Source: Gemmatimonadota bacterium (GTDB lineage Bacteria > Gemmatimonadota > Gemmatimonadetes > Gemmatimonadales > Gemmatimonadaceae). Taken from it: 64,000 nucleotides of DNA. Numbering within the stretch: position 1 is the first letter of the stretch; the number at the start of each line of letters is the position of its first letter. A program made the translations under genes and the position numbers. The notes under the pieces are model-generated. The model saw only the letters and a program-made list of their open reading frames with translations. It had not been told where the DNA came from and did no database searches. Positions 56,073 to 64,000 of the stretch are shown here, piece after piece. The DNA lies in NCBI GenBank assembly GCA_021324775.1, contig JAJPIM010000029.1, positions 1 through 64,000 of the forward strand. Reading direction: 5' to 3'.

Positions 56073-56944
56073 CGCCAGCCAGCCGGCAGCGGCCGGTGAA
56101 ACGCGCGGACGCCGTTGCGGATATGGCGGCGGCGGTCGGGGCTATCTGCCGCGGCGCGTGTCCGCGCGTGGCGATCATCCTGGGTTCGGGCCTTGGTGGG
56201 TTCGCGCGGCACATCGAGCACGCGACGCGGATCCCGTTCGCCGAGATCCCGGGGCTCCCGGCGGCGACCGTCGCCGGGCACGTGGGTGAACTCGTTCATG
56301 GCACGGTCGATGGCGAGGAAGTGGTCGCCCTGTCTGGCCGTCTGCATCTCTATGAGGGGGTTGCTGCCGATATCGTCGGACTGCCGGTGCGAATCGTCCA
56401 CGCCTTGGGAGTGCGGACGATCTTCATCTCCAACGCCGCCGGCGCCATCCGGTCCGATCTCAGGCCGGGCACCCTGATGGTGATCCGCGACCACATCAAC
56501 ATGTCGTGGGGCAATCCGCTCACGGGACCGGTCCGTCCGGGCGAGCAGCGGTTTCCCGACATGTCGTCGCCATACGACCGCGCGCTCGGCGACCGGTTCA
56601 TCACGATCGCGCGGGCGGCGGGTGCCACGGTCAGTGAAGGGACCTACGCCGCGGTACTCGGTCCGTCGTACGAGACGCGCGCCGAGATCCGGATGCTGGC
56701 GGGCATGGGCGCGGACGCCGTGGGGATGTCCACCGTTCCGGAGGTGCTCGTAGCACGTGCGCTCGGTATGCGCGTGACGGCCGTGAGCTGTATCACCAAC
56801 GCGGCGGCGGGTACGGGCGCGCGGCTCGATCACGCCGAGGTGCTGGCGACGGCCGGCCGGATCGCGCCGATCTTCGAGCGCGCCGTGCGGGAATGGCTCG
56901 CGCCTACGGCGCGAGAGAGTAGAAAAGTAGAAAGTAGAGAGTAG
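56069..56944 (+). CDS. punA: Purine-nucleoside phosphorylase
   Basis: Cleaves inosine/guanosine with phosphate, 291 aa. Trimeric PNP signatures: ILGSGLGGFARHIE, VVALSGRLHLYEG, ISNAAGAIRSDLRPGTL and AVGMSTVPEVLVARALGM. The GTG start overlaps the add stop (GTGA). The last 9 residues, ESRKVESRE, are encoded by purine array P9 (AGAAAAGTAGAAAGTAGA type) running into the gene, so the original stop was probably lost or displaced by the repeat. The enzyme core ends at REWLAPTARE. Confidence 0.93.
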   Translation: MTPASRQRPVKRADAVADMAAAVGAICRGACPRVAIILGSGLGGFARHIEHATRIPFAEIPGLPAATVAGHVGELVHGTVDGEEVVALSGRLHLYEGVAADIVGLPVRIVHALGVRTIFISNAAGAIRSDLRPGTLMVIRDHINMSWGNPLTGPVRPGEQRFPDMSSPYDRALGDRFITIARAAGATVSEGTYAAVLGPSYETRAEIRMLAGMGADAVGMSTVPEVLVARALGMRVTAVSCITNAAAGTGARLDHAEVLATAGRIAPIFERAVREWLAPTARESRKVESRE

Positions 56945-56980
56945 AAAGTGGAAAGTAGAAAAAACCAAAATCAGAACAAC
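56911..56980 (+). repeat. Purine-rich array (P9), entering punA
   Basis: AGTAGAAAAGTAGAAAGTAG, AGAGTAGAAAGTGGAAAGTA and a trailing A-run, purine on the + strand. The first part is the coding end of punA (to 56944); the rest lies between punA and the convergent thiD. Confidence 0.9.
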
Positions 56981-56985
56981 GTGTG

Positions 56986-57768
56986 TCAGCTTACGGGGCC
57001 GGTACCCGAGCCAATCGATGGGGGGTCCAGTAGGGCGCGGTGGACGTAGCGGGTGGCGGCTGAGACCGCGGTGAGCAGCGAATCGCCCAGGGCGAGCCGG
57101 GCGGCGATCGCCGCGGAGAGGACACAGCCCGTGCCGTGCGTGTGGCGTATGGTGATGCGGCGATGGCGAAAGAGCCTCGGCGCGGACCTGCCGTCGTAGA
57201 ACACATCGGTGGCCGATGCGCCAGTGAGGTGGCCGCCCGTGATGAGCGCCGCGTTCGCCCCATGACCGTCGACCAGCAGCAGGGCGGCGCGGCGCATCGA
57301 GGCGAGTGAATCGACGGGCTCGCCAGTGAGCGCCGCGGCTTCGGCGAGATTGGGGGTGACGATCACGGCGAGCGGCAGCAAGTCGCGGCGCAGCGCGCGC
57401 ACGCCATCCCGATCCAGCAACGGAGTGCCGGAGCTGGCGAGGATCACGGGATCGAGCACATACCGGCTCAACTCGTGCTTGCGGAGGGCCGCGACCACCG
57501 TGCGGACGATCGACGCGTTGGCGAGCATGCCACTCTTGACCGCGTCCGGGCGCAGGTCGGTGGCGACCGCATCGATCTGTGCCCGTATGAGCCGGGGTTC
57601 GACCGGCGTCCAGCCGTGGACGCCGCGGGTGTTCTGCGCCGTGACGGCGGTGATCGCGGTCGTCCCGAAGACACCCATGCGCGTAAACGTCCGAAGATCG
57701 GCCTGGATGCCGGCTCCGCCGCCCGAGTCCGAGCCGGCGATCGTCAACGCGATGCGCGTGCGGGTCAT
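56986..57768 (-). CDS. thiD: Hydroxymethylpyrimidine (phosphate) kinase ThiD
   Basis: Phosphorylates HMP and HMP-P in thiamine synthesis, 260 aa. Opens ALTIAGSDSGGGAGIQADLR; has VFGTTAITAVTAQNTRGVHG, DAVKSGMLAN, DPVILASSGTPLL, VTPNLAEAAALTGEPV and the anion hole TIRHTHGTGCVLSAAIAARL. Length is normal. Convergent with punA. No TPP riboswitch was recognised in the 97 bp upstream, and no other thiamine gene is adjacent. Confidence 0.95.
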   Translation of the reverse strand: MTRTRIALTIAGSDSGGGAGIQADLRTFTRMGVFGTTAITAVTAQNTRGVHGWTPVEPRLIRAQIDAVATDLRPDAVKSGMLANASIVRTVVAALRKHELSRYVLDPVILASSGTPLLDRDGVRALRRDLLPLAVIVTPNLAEAAALTGEPVDSLASMRRAALLLVDGHGANAALITGGHLTGASATDVFYDGRSAPRLFRHRRITIRHTHGTGCVLSAAIAARLALGDSLLTAVSAATRYVHRALLDPPSIGSGTGPVS

Positions 57769-57865
57769 CCTGCGGTCATACCTTCCTCATCTCTCGGTCG
57801 TGCCGATGTGAGTATGATTGGTATGGCTCCAGCAATGCGCCTCACCGACTCAATCTAGCAATCAC

Positions 57866-58651
57866 GTGGCGCTCATCACCCAGGCTCGCGATCTCAAGCG
57901 ACGCAAAGCACGTGAGCGGACGGGCTATTTCGTCGCCGAGGGCGTGCGGGCCGTCGAGGAGCTGCTCCGGTCGCCGCTCGACGTGCACGGAGCGCTCGTG
58001 AGCCCTCAGCTCGCGGCCACGCCGCGCGGCATCGCACTGCGGGAGGCGCTAGCGGCACGAGTGGCGACCGTGACTGAGGTGGACGACGCCGACTTCGCGA
58101 CCGCCGCGGACACGGAGACGCCGCAGGGCGTGCTGGCGATCGCGGCGATTCCAGCGCGAACGTGGGATACGGTGCCCGCTGTGGACCCGCTCCGCGTTCT
58201 GGTGCTCGACGCGGTGCAGGACCCCGGCAACGTGGGCACGATGCTCCGGACGGCGGCGGCGCTGGGAGTCGCGGCAACCGCCGCCCTGCCCGGCACGGTT
58301 GACCTGTGGAACGCGAAAGTCGTCCGTAGCGCGATGGGAGCCCACTTCACGCATCCGGCGTTTGCCACCACATGGCAGGAACTCGACGCGTGGCGGGCGC
58401 CTCACCACGTGGCGCTATGGGGCGCCGATGCGCGGGGAGTCGCGCTGGAGGCCAGGCCGGCCGGCCTGCCCGCACGGCTGGCCCTGATCGTAGGGAACGA
58501 GGGCGCCGGCCTCACGGCGGATGCGCGTGACCGGATAGAGCGCCCCGTCGCGCTGCCGATCGCGGATGTCGAGTCCCTCAACGTCGCCGTCGCGGCGGGG
58601 ATTCTGCTGTACACGTTGCGGCCGGACGCCGGCGTCCGGGCTGGCTCGTGA
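57866..58651 (+). CDS. SpoU/TrmH-family RNA 2'-O-methyltransferase
   Basis: SPOUT-fold RNA methyltransferase, 261 aa. The substrate-binding N-terminal domain is LITQARDLKRRKARERTGYF followed by VAEGVRAVEELL. Motif 1 is LDAVQDPGNVGTMLRTAAAL, motif 2 LIVGNEGAGLTADARDRIER, motif 3 LPIADVESLNVAVAAGILLY. Typical targets are 2'-O-ribose sites in 23S rRNA or tRNA. The GTG at 57866 fits the family N-terminus better than the longer frame from 57818. Followed by the prepilin peptidase with a GTGA overlap. Confidence 0.9.
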   Translation: MALITQARDLKRRKARERTGYFVAEGVRAVEELLRSPLDVHGALVSPQLAATPRGIALREALAARVATVTEVDDADFATAADTETPQGVLAIAAIPARTWDTVPAVDPLRVLVLDAVQDPGNVGTMLRTAAALGVAATAALPGTVDLWNAKVVRSAMGAHFTHPAFATTWQELDAWRAPHHVALWGADARGVALEARPAGLPARLALIVGNEGAGLTADARDRIERPVALPIADVESLNVAVAAGILLYTLRPDAGVRAGS

Positions 58652-59553
58652 GCGCTCTCCTCGTGAAGCCGCTCCTGGCGGTTGCTGCCGGGGCGCCCCT
58701 GGGCGCGGGCGCGGCGCCGCAGGGGATACCGCCCTGGCTCTGGTGGGGGATGATCTTCATGCTCGGCGCCATCATTGGCTCGTTCCTCAATGTGTGCATC
58801 GCGCGGTGGCCGATGGAGCTGTCGGTGGTCGCGCCGCGGTCTCGATGCCCCCGGTGCCAGCGGCAGATCGCGTGGTACGAGAACATCCCCCTCGGGAGCT
58901 GGGTCGCGCTCGGCGGACGATGCCGAGGCTGCAAGCTGCCGATCTCGATCCAGTATCCGGCGGTGGAACTGCTCATCGCGCTCGGATGGCTGGCGGCCTT
59001 CGCCACCATCGCGTCCCCGCTCACGGCACTGCGGGTCGCGGTGTTTGGGACGATCCTGGCGGGCGTCGCGATCACCGATCTCCAGTACTACCTGATTCCC
59101 GATGGGTTCACGGTGTTTGGCCTGGTGTGGGTCAGTATCACGTCCGTGGCCGGCGTGCTGCTCCGCGATGGGGGCGGATTCGCGAACCCCTACGACGCGA
59201 TGATCGGCGCCTGCGTCGGGGCCGGCGCGATTTCGATCATCGGGTGGCTCGGTGAAGTGGTGCTCAAGAAGGAAGCGATGGGGTTCGGCGACGTCACACT
59301 GATGGCGGTCGTGGGCGCCGCGGTCGGTCCTGGCAGGACACTGCTGACCGTATTCATTGGCGCGGCGCTCGGGGCCATCGTCTTTCTCCTGTTCGTGATG
59401 CCGTTCACGTGGTTCCGAAGCCGCCAGAAGCACGTCCCATTCGAGCCACCCCTGGTCCCATTCGGAGTATTCCTTGCGCCTGCGGCACTCGTGGCCTTGC
59501 TTTGGGGATACAGGCTGATCGCGTGGTATCTGGGCCGGATTGGGTTGCTCTGA
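58648..59553 (+). CDS. pilD: Prepilin peptidase (A24, PilD-type)
   Basis: Membrane aspartic peptidase and N-methyltransferase that cleaves type IV pilin or type II secretion pseudopilin leaders, 301 aa. N-terminal membrane segment IFMLGAIIGSFLNVCIARWP is followed by the zinc-type CPRC...CRGC domain. Catalytic aspartates are in AITDLQYYLIPDG and GFGDVTLMAVVG. About seven further hydrophobic segments. The GTG start overlaps the methyltransferase stop. No pilin genes are next to it. Confidence 0.93.
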   Translation: MSALLVKPLLAVAAGAPLGAGAAPQGIPPWLWWGMIFMLGAIIGSFLNVCIARWPMELSVVAPRSRCPRCQRQIAWYENIPLGSWVALGGRCRGCKLPISIQYPAVELLIALGWLAAFATIASPLTALRVAVFGTILAGVAITDLQYYLIPDGFTVFGLVWVSITSVAGVLLRDGGGFANPYDAMIGACVGAGAISIIGWLGEVVLKKEAMGFGDVTLMAVVGAAVGPGRTLLTVFIGAALGAIVFLLFVMPFTWFRSRQKHVPFEPPLVPFGVFLAPAALVALLWGYRLIAWYLGRIGLL

Positions 59554-59565
59554 GAGCATTGAGAA

Positions 59566-59663
59566 GGACTAGGGATTAGGGATTAGGGACTAGGGATTAG
59601 GGATTAGGGACTAGGGACTAGGGATTAGGGACTAGGGACTAGGGATTAGGGACTAGGGACTAA
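59566..59663 (+). repeat. Heptamer array after prepilin peptidase (R5)
   Basis: Fourteen heptamers in strict phase, all GGACTAG or GGATTAG (the last GGACTAA). G-rich on the + strand. The spacer up to the Clp gene (59664-59820) shows nothing further that I can support. Confidence 0.97.
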
Positions 59664-59820
59664 CAGCAAACATCGTGTCGGGGCGCCGCATTGCGATCGC
59701 CGTCCCTCAAATGACCCAGTCACTAAGAACACGACTGAGATCAAGTCTGCGCGCTCGGCGGCAAACAAATCAGGCAACCAGCAGCTCGATGGCGGCGCGC
59801 GTCCGCGCGTCCATCCAGAG

Positions 59821-61044
59821 GTGGTGACCGTGCGGTCTCGTGATTCGGAACTGGACCGGTACACTCGCGATCTGACGGACGAGGCGCGTAACGGCAGGCT
59901 CGATCCCGTCCGCTGCCGTGATCCGGAGATCTCGCGCGTGATCGACATCCTGCTTCGCTACGGGAAGAACAACCCCGCGCTGGTGGGACCCGCCGGCGTC
60001 GGCAAGACCGCCATCGTCGAGGGACTCGCGCAGCGAGTGGTGGCGGGTGCGGTTCCCCTGGCCCTACGGGACGTGCGCGTGCTCTCGCTTGACCACGTCG
60101 CCTTGCTGGGCGGGACCACCTATCGCGGCCAATACGAGGCCCGGATCACGGGGCTCGTGGATGGCGTGACGGTCGCCGGCGACGTCGTGCTCTTCATCGA
60201 CGAACTGCACAACCTGATCGGCCAGGGCACGGCGATGGGCGCCGCGATGGATGCGGGCAACATGCTCAAGCCGGCGCTCGTTCGCGGCGACTTCCGGGTG
60301 ATCGGCGCGACGACGGAAGACGAATACATGCGATGGGTGTGCGGCGACCCGGCGCTGGAGCGCCGGTTCCAGCGGGTCGATGTGCGCGAGCTGTCGTCGC
60401 TCGACACTCTCGAGATCCTGCGCGCGCGCGTCGTGCGCCTGGAGCGCCATCATGGGGTCGTGATCTCGGATGACGCGCTCGACGCGGCGGTGCGTCTGAC
60501 CGACGAATACGTGACCGACCGTGCGCGTCCAGACCGAGCGATCGACGCCCTCGACGAGGCGTGCGCCCATGCGCAGGCCTTGGCGGTCTACTCGGATGCG
60601 ACGGCCGCACTCCTCGCGGAGCGGCGGGCCGTCTTACGCACGCATCCGCCGGACCTGATAGCAAGATCGATGACGACTGATGCCGGAGATGGGGAGGACA
60701 TGCCGGACCAACTGGAGCGATTCGCGCGCACGGGATTCGACGCCCTGGGGCGTTTCGGCGCCGAGATCGAGGCGGCCATCACGGGACGCCGTACGGGCAG
60801 CGCGGCGGGACGCCCGAGGGAGACGGAGCCGGTCGTTCCAGGCGACGCGGCGGCCGGCGCCGGTGCCGGCTACGGGATGGACTCGAGCGCGACCGTCCCG
60901 CGTCCGGTGCGCGCCGTCGCGGAACTGGACGTGATGGTCCGGCACCAACTCGCCGACGAGGGGATCGTCGTGCGTGGCCACGACATCGCGCGCGCGGTGG
61001 CAGTGGCCACGGGACGGACCATCGTGTGGCGCGCGGCACAATGA
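59821..61044 (+). CDS. ClpA/ClpB-type AAA ATPase containing only the D1 domain
   Basis: 407-aa Clp-like ATPase. The N-terminal part matches the ClpB/ClpC junction and D1 exactly: DLTDEARNGRLDPVRCRDPE, then Walker A GPAGVGKT (56-63), pore-loop GTTYRGQYEAR (Tyr101), Walker B VLFIDELHNLIG, sensor VIGATTEDEY and the Arg finger in ALERRFQ. A helical part of about 100 residues follows. The protein ends VRGHDIARAVAVATGRTIVW, the segment that in ClpB precedes D2, so D2 and the N-domain are missing. No ClpP-docking loop is seen. It overlaps the metalloprotease start by ATGA. Confidence 0.88.
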   Translation: MVTVRSRDSELDRYTRDLTDEARNGRLDPVRCRDPEISRVIDILLRYGKNNPALVGPAGVGKTAIVEGLAQRVVAGAVPLALRDVRVLSLDHVALLGGTTYRGQYEARITGLVDGVTVAGDVVLFIDELHNLIGQGTAMGAAMDAGNMLKPALVRGDFRVIGATTEDEYMRWVCGDPALERRFQRVDVRELSSLDTLEILRARVVRLERHHGVVISDDALDAAVRLTDEYVTDRARPDRAIDALDEACAHAQALAVYSDATAALLAERRAVLRTHPPDLIARSMTTDAGDGEDMPDQLERFARTGFDALGRFGAEIEAAITGRRTGSAAGRPRETEPVVPGDAAAGAGAGYGMDSSATVPRPVRAVAELDVMVRHQLADEGIVVRGHDIARAVAVATGRTIVWRAAQ

Positions 61045-62294
61045 TGCCGCGCCTCCTGTATCGCGCGGCGGCGGGCGCGTTCGTCGCGGGCGCTGCGGCG
61101 TGGAGCCTGGCGTGTGCGCAGGACACGCATGCCGCGCCCGGCGCTGGCCGATATGCCAGTGACGTCGACGACGCCGTGCCCAAGATCGAGCGCGCGGTGG
61201 GCCTCAAGTTCAAGCGGCCACCCAAGGTCGAGCCGCGCTCACGCGCCGAGGTGCGGGCGTTCCTGGAAAAGGAATTCAACACCAGTCACGCGGAGCGGGA
61301 CCTCGAGGGCAGCGAGATCGCCAACAAGCTGTTCGGTCTCATACCCGACACCATGCATCTGCGAGCGGAACTCGAGAACCTGCTGACCGAGCAGATCATC
61401 GGGTTCTACGACCCGAAGACCAAAGTCCTCTATGTCGTCGATGGCGCGCCGGCCAACGAAGTCACGACGGTGATCTCGCACGAGCTGGTGCACGCGCTGC
61501 AGGACCAGTACCTGAATCTCGACTCATTGCAATCGATCGAAGGGGACGACGATCGTGCGGCGGCCGCGGAGGCCGTGATCGAGGGGCAGGCCGTGTTCGA
61601 CCAACTGGTGGCGATGTCCGGAACGCGGAACTTCATGACGATGATCCCCGGCGGCTGGGATGGGATCCGCCAGCAGATCCGGGAGAATCAGAACGCCATG
61701 CCGGCGTTCGCGAACGCGCCGATGGTACTCCAGGAGACGCTGATCTTCCCGTATCTGAGCGGCGCCGAGTTCATGCGGGATTTCGATCAGCACGAACCGG
61801 GGAAGCAGCCATACAGCGACATGCCGGCGTCGACGCAGCAGATTCTGCATCCCGAGCAGGCGTATTTCGGAACGCGGAAACAACCGCTCGAGGTGGCGCT
61901 TCCGGCGCCGCCCGGCGGGGCGTCGCGGGTGCGCTACTCGAACGACATGGGCGAGTTCGACACGCGGCTCTTCCTGTTCCAGCATCTGAACGACCAGGCG
62001 GCCGCGATCCGTGGCGCGGCGGGTTGGGCCGGGGACCGATACGAGGTCGTCGATACGCCCAAGGGGCCGGCGCTGGTGTGGGTGACGCTGTGGGGCACGC
62101 CGGTGGCGGCCGGGCAGTTCCATGACGAGCTGCTGCAGACGATCAACGCGCGGTACGGCGCGCATCCCGCGCGGACGGTGTCGGCGACGCCGGTGGAGAT
62201 CAGCGGGCATCCTGCCGTCGTGTATGTCGATGCGCCGGCGGGGACGCCGGCGGGGACCCAGTGGGTGGAGTTGGGGAAGGTTGGGGTGAAGTAG
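61041..62294 (+). CDS. HExxH lipoprotein metallopeptidase, unnamed family
   Basis: 417-aa probable lipoprotein with a zinc-peptidase motif. The signal is AAGAFVAGAAAWSLAC with Cys25 as lipid site. The active-site region is ISHELVHALQDQY (HELVH 146-150); a later AAAEAVIEGQAVFDQL helix carries a likely third ligand (Glu180). Two conserved-looking blocks follow, FPYLSGAEFMRDF and DTRLFLFQHLNDQAAAIRGA, then a beta-rich C-terminus. I recognise no named family. The ATG at 61041 overlaps the Clp D1-only gene stop (ATGA), a direct translational link to that ATPase, but one is cytoplasmic and the other exported. Confidence 0.85.
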   Translation: MMPRLLYRAAAGAFVAGAAAWSLACAQDTHAAPGAGRYASDVDDAVPKIERAVGLKFKRPPKVEPRSRAEVRAFLEKEFNTSHAERDLEGSEIANKLFGLIPDTMHLRAELENLLTEQIIGFYDPKTKVLYVVDGAPANEVTTVISHELVHALQDQYLNLDSLQSIEGDDDRAAAAEAVIEGQAVFDQLVAMSGTRNFMTMIPGGWDGIRQQIRENQNAMPAFANAPMVLQETLIFPYLSGAEFMRDFDQHEPGKQPYSDMPASTQQILHPEQAYFGTRKQPLEVALPAPPGGASRVRYSNDMGEFDTRLFLFQHLNDQAAAIRGAAGWAGDRYEVVDTPKGPALVWVTLWGTPVAAGQFHDELLQTINARYGAHPARTVSATPVEISGHPAVVYVDAPAGTPAGTQWVELGKVGVK

Positions 62295-62412
62295 ACGAAC
62301 AGAATGGAGACGAACAGAAAGGAGACAAGCAGAAAGTAGACAAACACAGAGTAGACAAACAGAAAGTAGACAAACAGAAAGTAGACAAACAGAAAGTAGA
62401 GAGTAGAAAGCG
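62290..62412 (+). repeat. Purine-rich array (P10), 15-bp period
   Basis: AGACGAACAGAAAGGAGACA and four copies of ACAAACAGAAAGTAG (15-bp period) with variants, purine on the + strand. It begins at the metalloprotease stop codon and is the longest purine array in the window. Confidence 0.92.
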
Positions 62413-62449
62413 ACATGCGGGCCGTGGAAAGTGCGGCCGGTCTTACGGC

Positions 62450-62469
62450 GGGCCGGTCGCGACCGGCCC
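62450..62469. repeat. Perfect 20-bp palindrome GGGCCGGTCGCGACCGGCCC
   Basis: Perfect self-complementary sequence, followed by CTAC. It is a further dispersed palindrome beside the ones at 42286 and 54911, but with a different core. It lies between the metalloprotease and DUF445 genes and may act as a shared terminator for the convergent pair. Confidence 0.85.
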
Positions 62470-62517
62470 CTACCAGGGACGAATTCGCGCGGCCTCGCTG
62501 GCCGTGGATGCTACGTG

Positions 62518-63279
62518 CTAGAGGCCCACCAGTTTTGTCAGGCCGAACAGGACGACGGCGATCAAGCCGCCCAGGACGTAGCCTGTGCGGATGATCAGGC
62601 GTAGCTCCCGGTCGATCACACCGCGGATCAGTTCCTCGATCCGGTCGTGGCTGAAGGCCAGCACCTTGCGCTCCACCATCTCCTGTACGCGGAAGCGCTC
62701 GACCAGACTCGGGATCTGTTGCTCGATCCAGGTCCAGATCGCGGGTGACAGAGCGTGCGCGAGGCGCTGCGCCGTGTCGGGCGGCAGCCAGCGGCCCGGC
62801 CGGCCGATCGGCTGTTCCAGTGCTTCCACGATTTTGTCCACCGTGCGGTCGGTCAGGACGAGCCGGGCCACCATGCGCTCGCGAAAGGGAAGATCGTTGA
62901 CGAAGCGAGTCAGGAAATCCTGCACCGCGGTCTCCACGGCCGGTACCAGCTCGGCCGGAAGCATCGTGGTCACGGATCCGTGCTCCTTGTCGAGCGCATC
63001 GCTGAGGATGGCGGCGAGCTGGCCCTCGAGTGCGTCGCGCAGGCCCGAGCGCGCGATCTCCTCCATCAGATCGTGGGGTGTGAGAAGGCGCTCGCCGACC
63101 GTACGGCCGATGCTCTTGGCGAGCCGCGGCTGATTCTTGGGGATCGCGCCCTGGAACCCGAACCGTTTCTGCCGCGGACGGAAGAGCATCCAGACAGCCA
63201 CGGTATCCGAGAAGCCGCCGGCGATGGTGCCGATGGCGACCTGAATCGCGAACTCCAGCCAGGGGTTGTGGACCGCCAC
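62518..63279 (-). CDS. DUF445 family membrane protein
   Basis: 253-aa protein of the DUF445 type. The N-terminal hydrophobic segment is FAIQVAIGTIAGGFSDTVAV, followed by WMLFRPRQKRFGFQGAIPKN, a signature of the family, then PRLAKSIGRTVGERLLTP. A long amphipathic central part (alpha-helical, with FLTRFVNDLPFRERMVARLV) leads to a C-terminal membrane helix (YVLGGLIAVVLFGLTKLVGL). Family members sit in the inner membrane and have no known reaction. Convergent with the metalloprotease gene; the lon at the right edge lies 115 bp upstream. Confidence 0.85.
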   Translation of the reverse strand: MAVHNPWLEFAIQVAIGTIAGGFSDTVAVWMLFRPRQKRFGFQGAIPKNQPRLAKSIGRTVGERLLTPHDLMEEIARSGLRDALEGQLAAILSDALDKEHGSVTTMLPAELVPAVETAVQDFLTRFVNDLPFRERMVARLVLTDRTVDKIVEALEQPIGRPGRWLPPDTAQRLAHALSPAIWTWIEQQIPSLVERFRVQEMVERKVLAFSHDRIEELIRGVIDRELRLIIRTGYVLGGLIAVVLFGLTKLVGL

Positions 63280-63394
63280 TGAGCGAGTGCCGATCGTCGA
63301 GCCGGCAGCCGGGGTGCGGGCGCACGCCGGCCGCGGCTACACGATTAGCGCACCGGGGGTGTTGTACCGGCGGGCCGAGTCGCCACGGCGCGCG

Positions 63395-64000
63395 TCACGA
63401 CCTCGGTTTGCTGCCGCGACGCGCTGACATGAGCGGCGTCGCCGGTGAGCGCTTGGAGACCGGTGTCGTCGCAGCCGGGGTTGCCGCGGCCGGTGGCGCG
63501 GGCGACGCCTCTTCCTCGGGCGGGTGGTCGGCGAGCAGCGCAGGCGATGTGGTCGCCACCGACGCCGGCGCGCCGTCGAGCAGCGCGATCCTCATCACGT
63601 CATCCATCGTGGTGACGAAGCTGAACGCCATGTTCGCACGGACCTCGTCGGGCACATCGCGCAGATCCTTCTCGTTGGTCTTGGGGAGGATCACCTCGCG
63701 AAGGCCCGCGCGGTACGCGGCGAGCACTTTCTCTTTCACACCGCCGATCTCGAGGGCCTTGCCACGCAGCGTGACCTCGCCCGTCATCGCGAGATCGCGC
63801 CGCACGGGCCGGCGCGAGAGGACACTCGCAATGGCGAGGGTGACGGCGATGCCGGCACTGGGGCCGTCCTTGGGGATCGCGCCCGCCGGGAAGTGGATGT
63901 GAAGGTCGCCTTCCTTGAAGTCCTTCTCGTCGATGCCCAGTATCGCCGCGCGGGACCGGACGTAGGAATACGCCGCGTCCACCGACTCGCGCATCACGTC
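63395..64000 (-). CDS. lon: Second Lon protease, C-terminal part (cut by window edge)
   Basis: About 200 residues of the protease domain and tail, continuing beyond the window. Catalytic Ser lies in [12 protein letters not shown] and Lys in [30 protein letters not shown] and [15 protein letters not shown] are further Lon blocks. The tail of about 50 residues is Ala/Pro/Thr-rich. It is clearly distinct from the lon at 26536 and closer to ordinary LonA in its last 130 residues. Start and N-terminal domains are not in the window. Confidence 0.95.
   Translation of the reverse strand, partial: DVMRESVDAAYSYVRSRAAILGIDEKDFKEGDLHIHFPAGAIPKDGPSAGIAVTLAIASVLSRRPVRRDLAMTGEVTLRGKALEIGGVKEKVLAAYRAGLREVILPKTNEKDLRDVPDEVRANMAFSFVTTMDDVMRIALLDGAPASVATTSPALLADHPPEEEASPAPPAAATPAATTPVSKRSPATPLMSARRGSKPRS

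Noticed and set aside
57769-57865. Possible TPP riboswitch upstream of thiD
   Set aside because: No recognisable CTGAGA or ACCTGA elements or long paired structure in the 97-bp spacer.
63395-64000. A truncated second lon as a pseudogene
   Set aside because: The frame is intact to the window edge, so it is cut by the window rather than broken.

Overview
The window is GC-rich, gene-dense chromosome from an aerobic, didermic bacterium. Kdo-kinase-like and heptosyltransferase-like genes, two outer-membrane beta-barrel candidates, an HtrA protease with a signal peptide and a phytoene desaturase indicate a Gram-negative envelope and carotenoids. A late menaquinone cassette of the UbiE/UbiD/UbiA/UbiX type, together with the general gene content, fits Gemmatimonadota best. 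That assignment is inferred from gene content and style, not from a search.

Layout. 1-1.4 kb: an ECF sigma factor with a membrane anti-sigma factor. 1.45-5.8 kb (+): menaquinone tailoring genes joined by ATGA overlaps, then a small metallophosphoesterase. 6-10.4 kb (-): a tight operon of M48 peptidase, purD, mutM and a UvrC N-terminal-half protein. 10.5-16.8 kb: a Cys/Met PLP enzyme, an HD-GYP response regulator, glmM-glmS and maf. 16.8-22 kb (-): two LPS-type sugar genes, an FHA-GAF adenylate cyclase and trpE. 22-25.6 kb (+): an outer-membrane protein, a NUDIX hydrolase and a hexapeptide acetyltransferase. 25.9-33.1 kb (-): the classic tig-clpP-clpX-lon-engB proteostasis block. 33.2-39.8 kb: crtI, tRNA-Leu, htrA, dnaK and a rhomboid protease. 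39.8-50 kb: a deoC remnant, ppk, ppx, phoU, two pstB, pstA, pstC and pstS. 50-54.8 kb: a porin-like protein, a Mop-domain regulator and phoR/phoB. Together 40-55 kb form one phosphate and polyphosphate region. 55-59.6 kb: adenosine deaminase, purine nucleoside phosphorylase, thiD, an rRNA methyltransferase and prepilin peptidase. 59.8-64 kb: a ClpB D1-only ATPase coupled to an HExxH lipoprotein, a DUF445 protein and the 3' end of a second lon.

The least ordinary content is repetitive. Five arrays of a GGGGATT/GGGACTA-type heptamer and ten purine arrays (GAAAGTAGA, GGAGAAA) lie between genes, and every one has its purine strand on the + strand whatever the direction of the flanking genes. One heptamer array sits in frame inside mutM and encodes an IPNPQSP heptapeptide repeat. 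One purine array supplies the C-terminus of purine nucleoside phosphorylase. A separate array of five 62-bp units, each carrying a perfect or near-perfect hairpin, separates ppk from ppx. The second unusual item is the D1-only Clp ATPase, which ends exactly where D2 would begin and overlaps a membrane-anchored metalloprotease gene.
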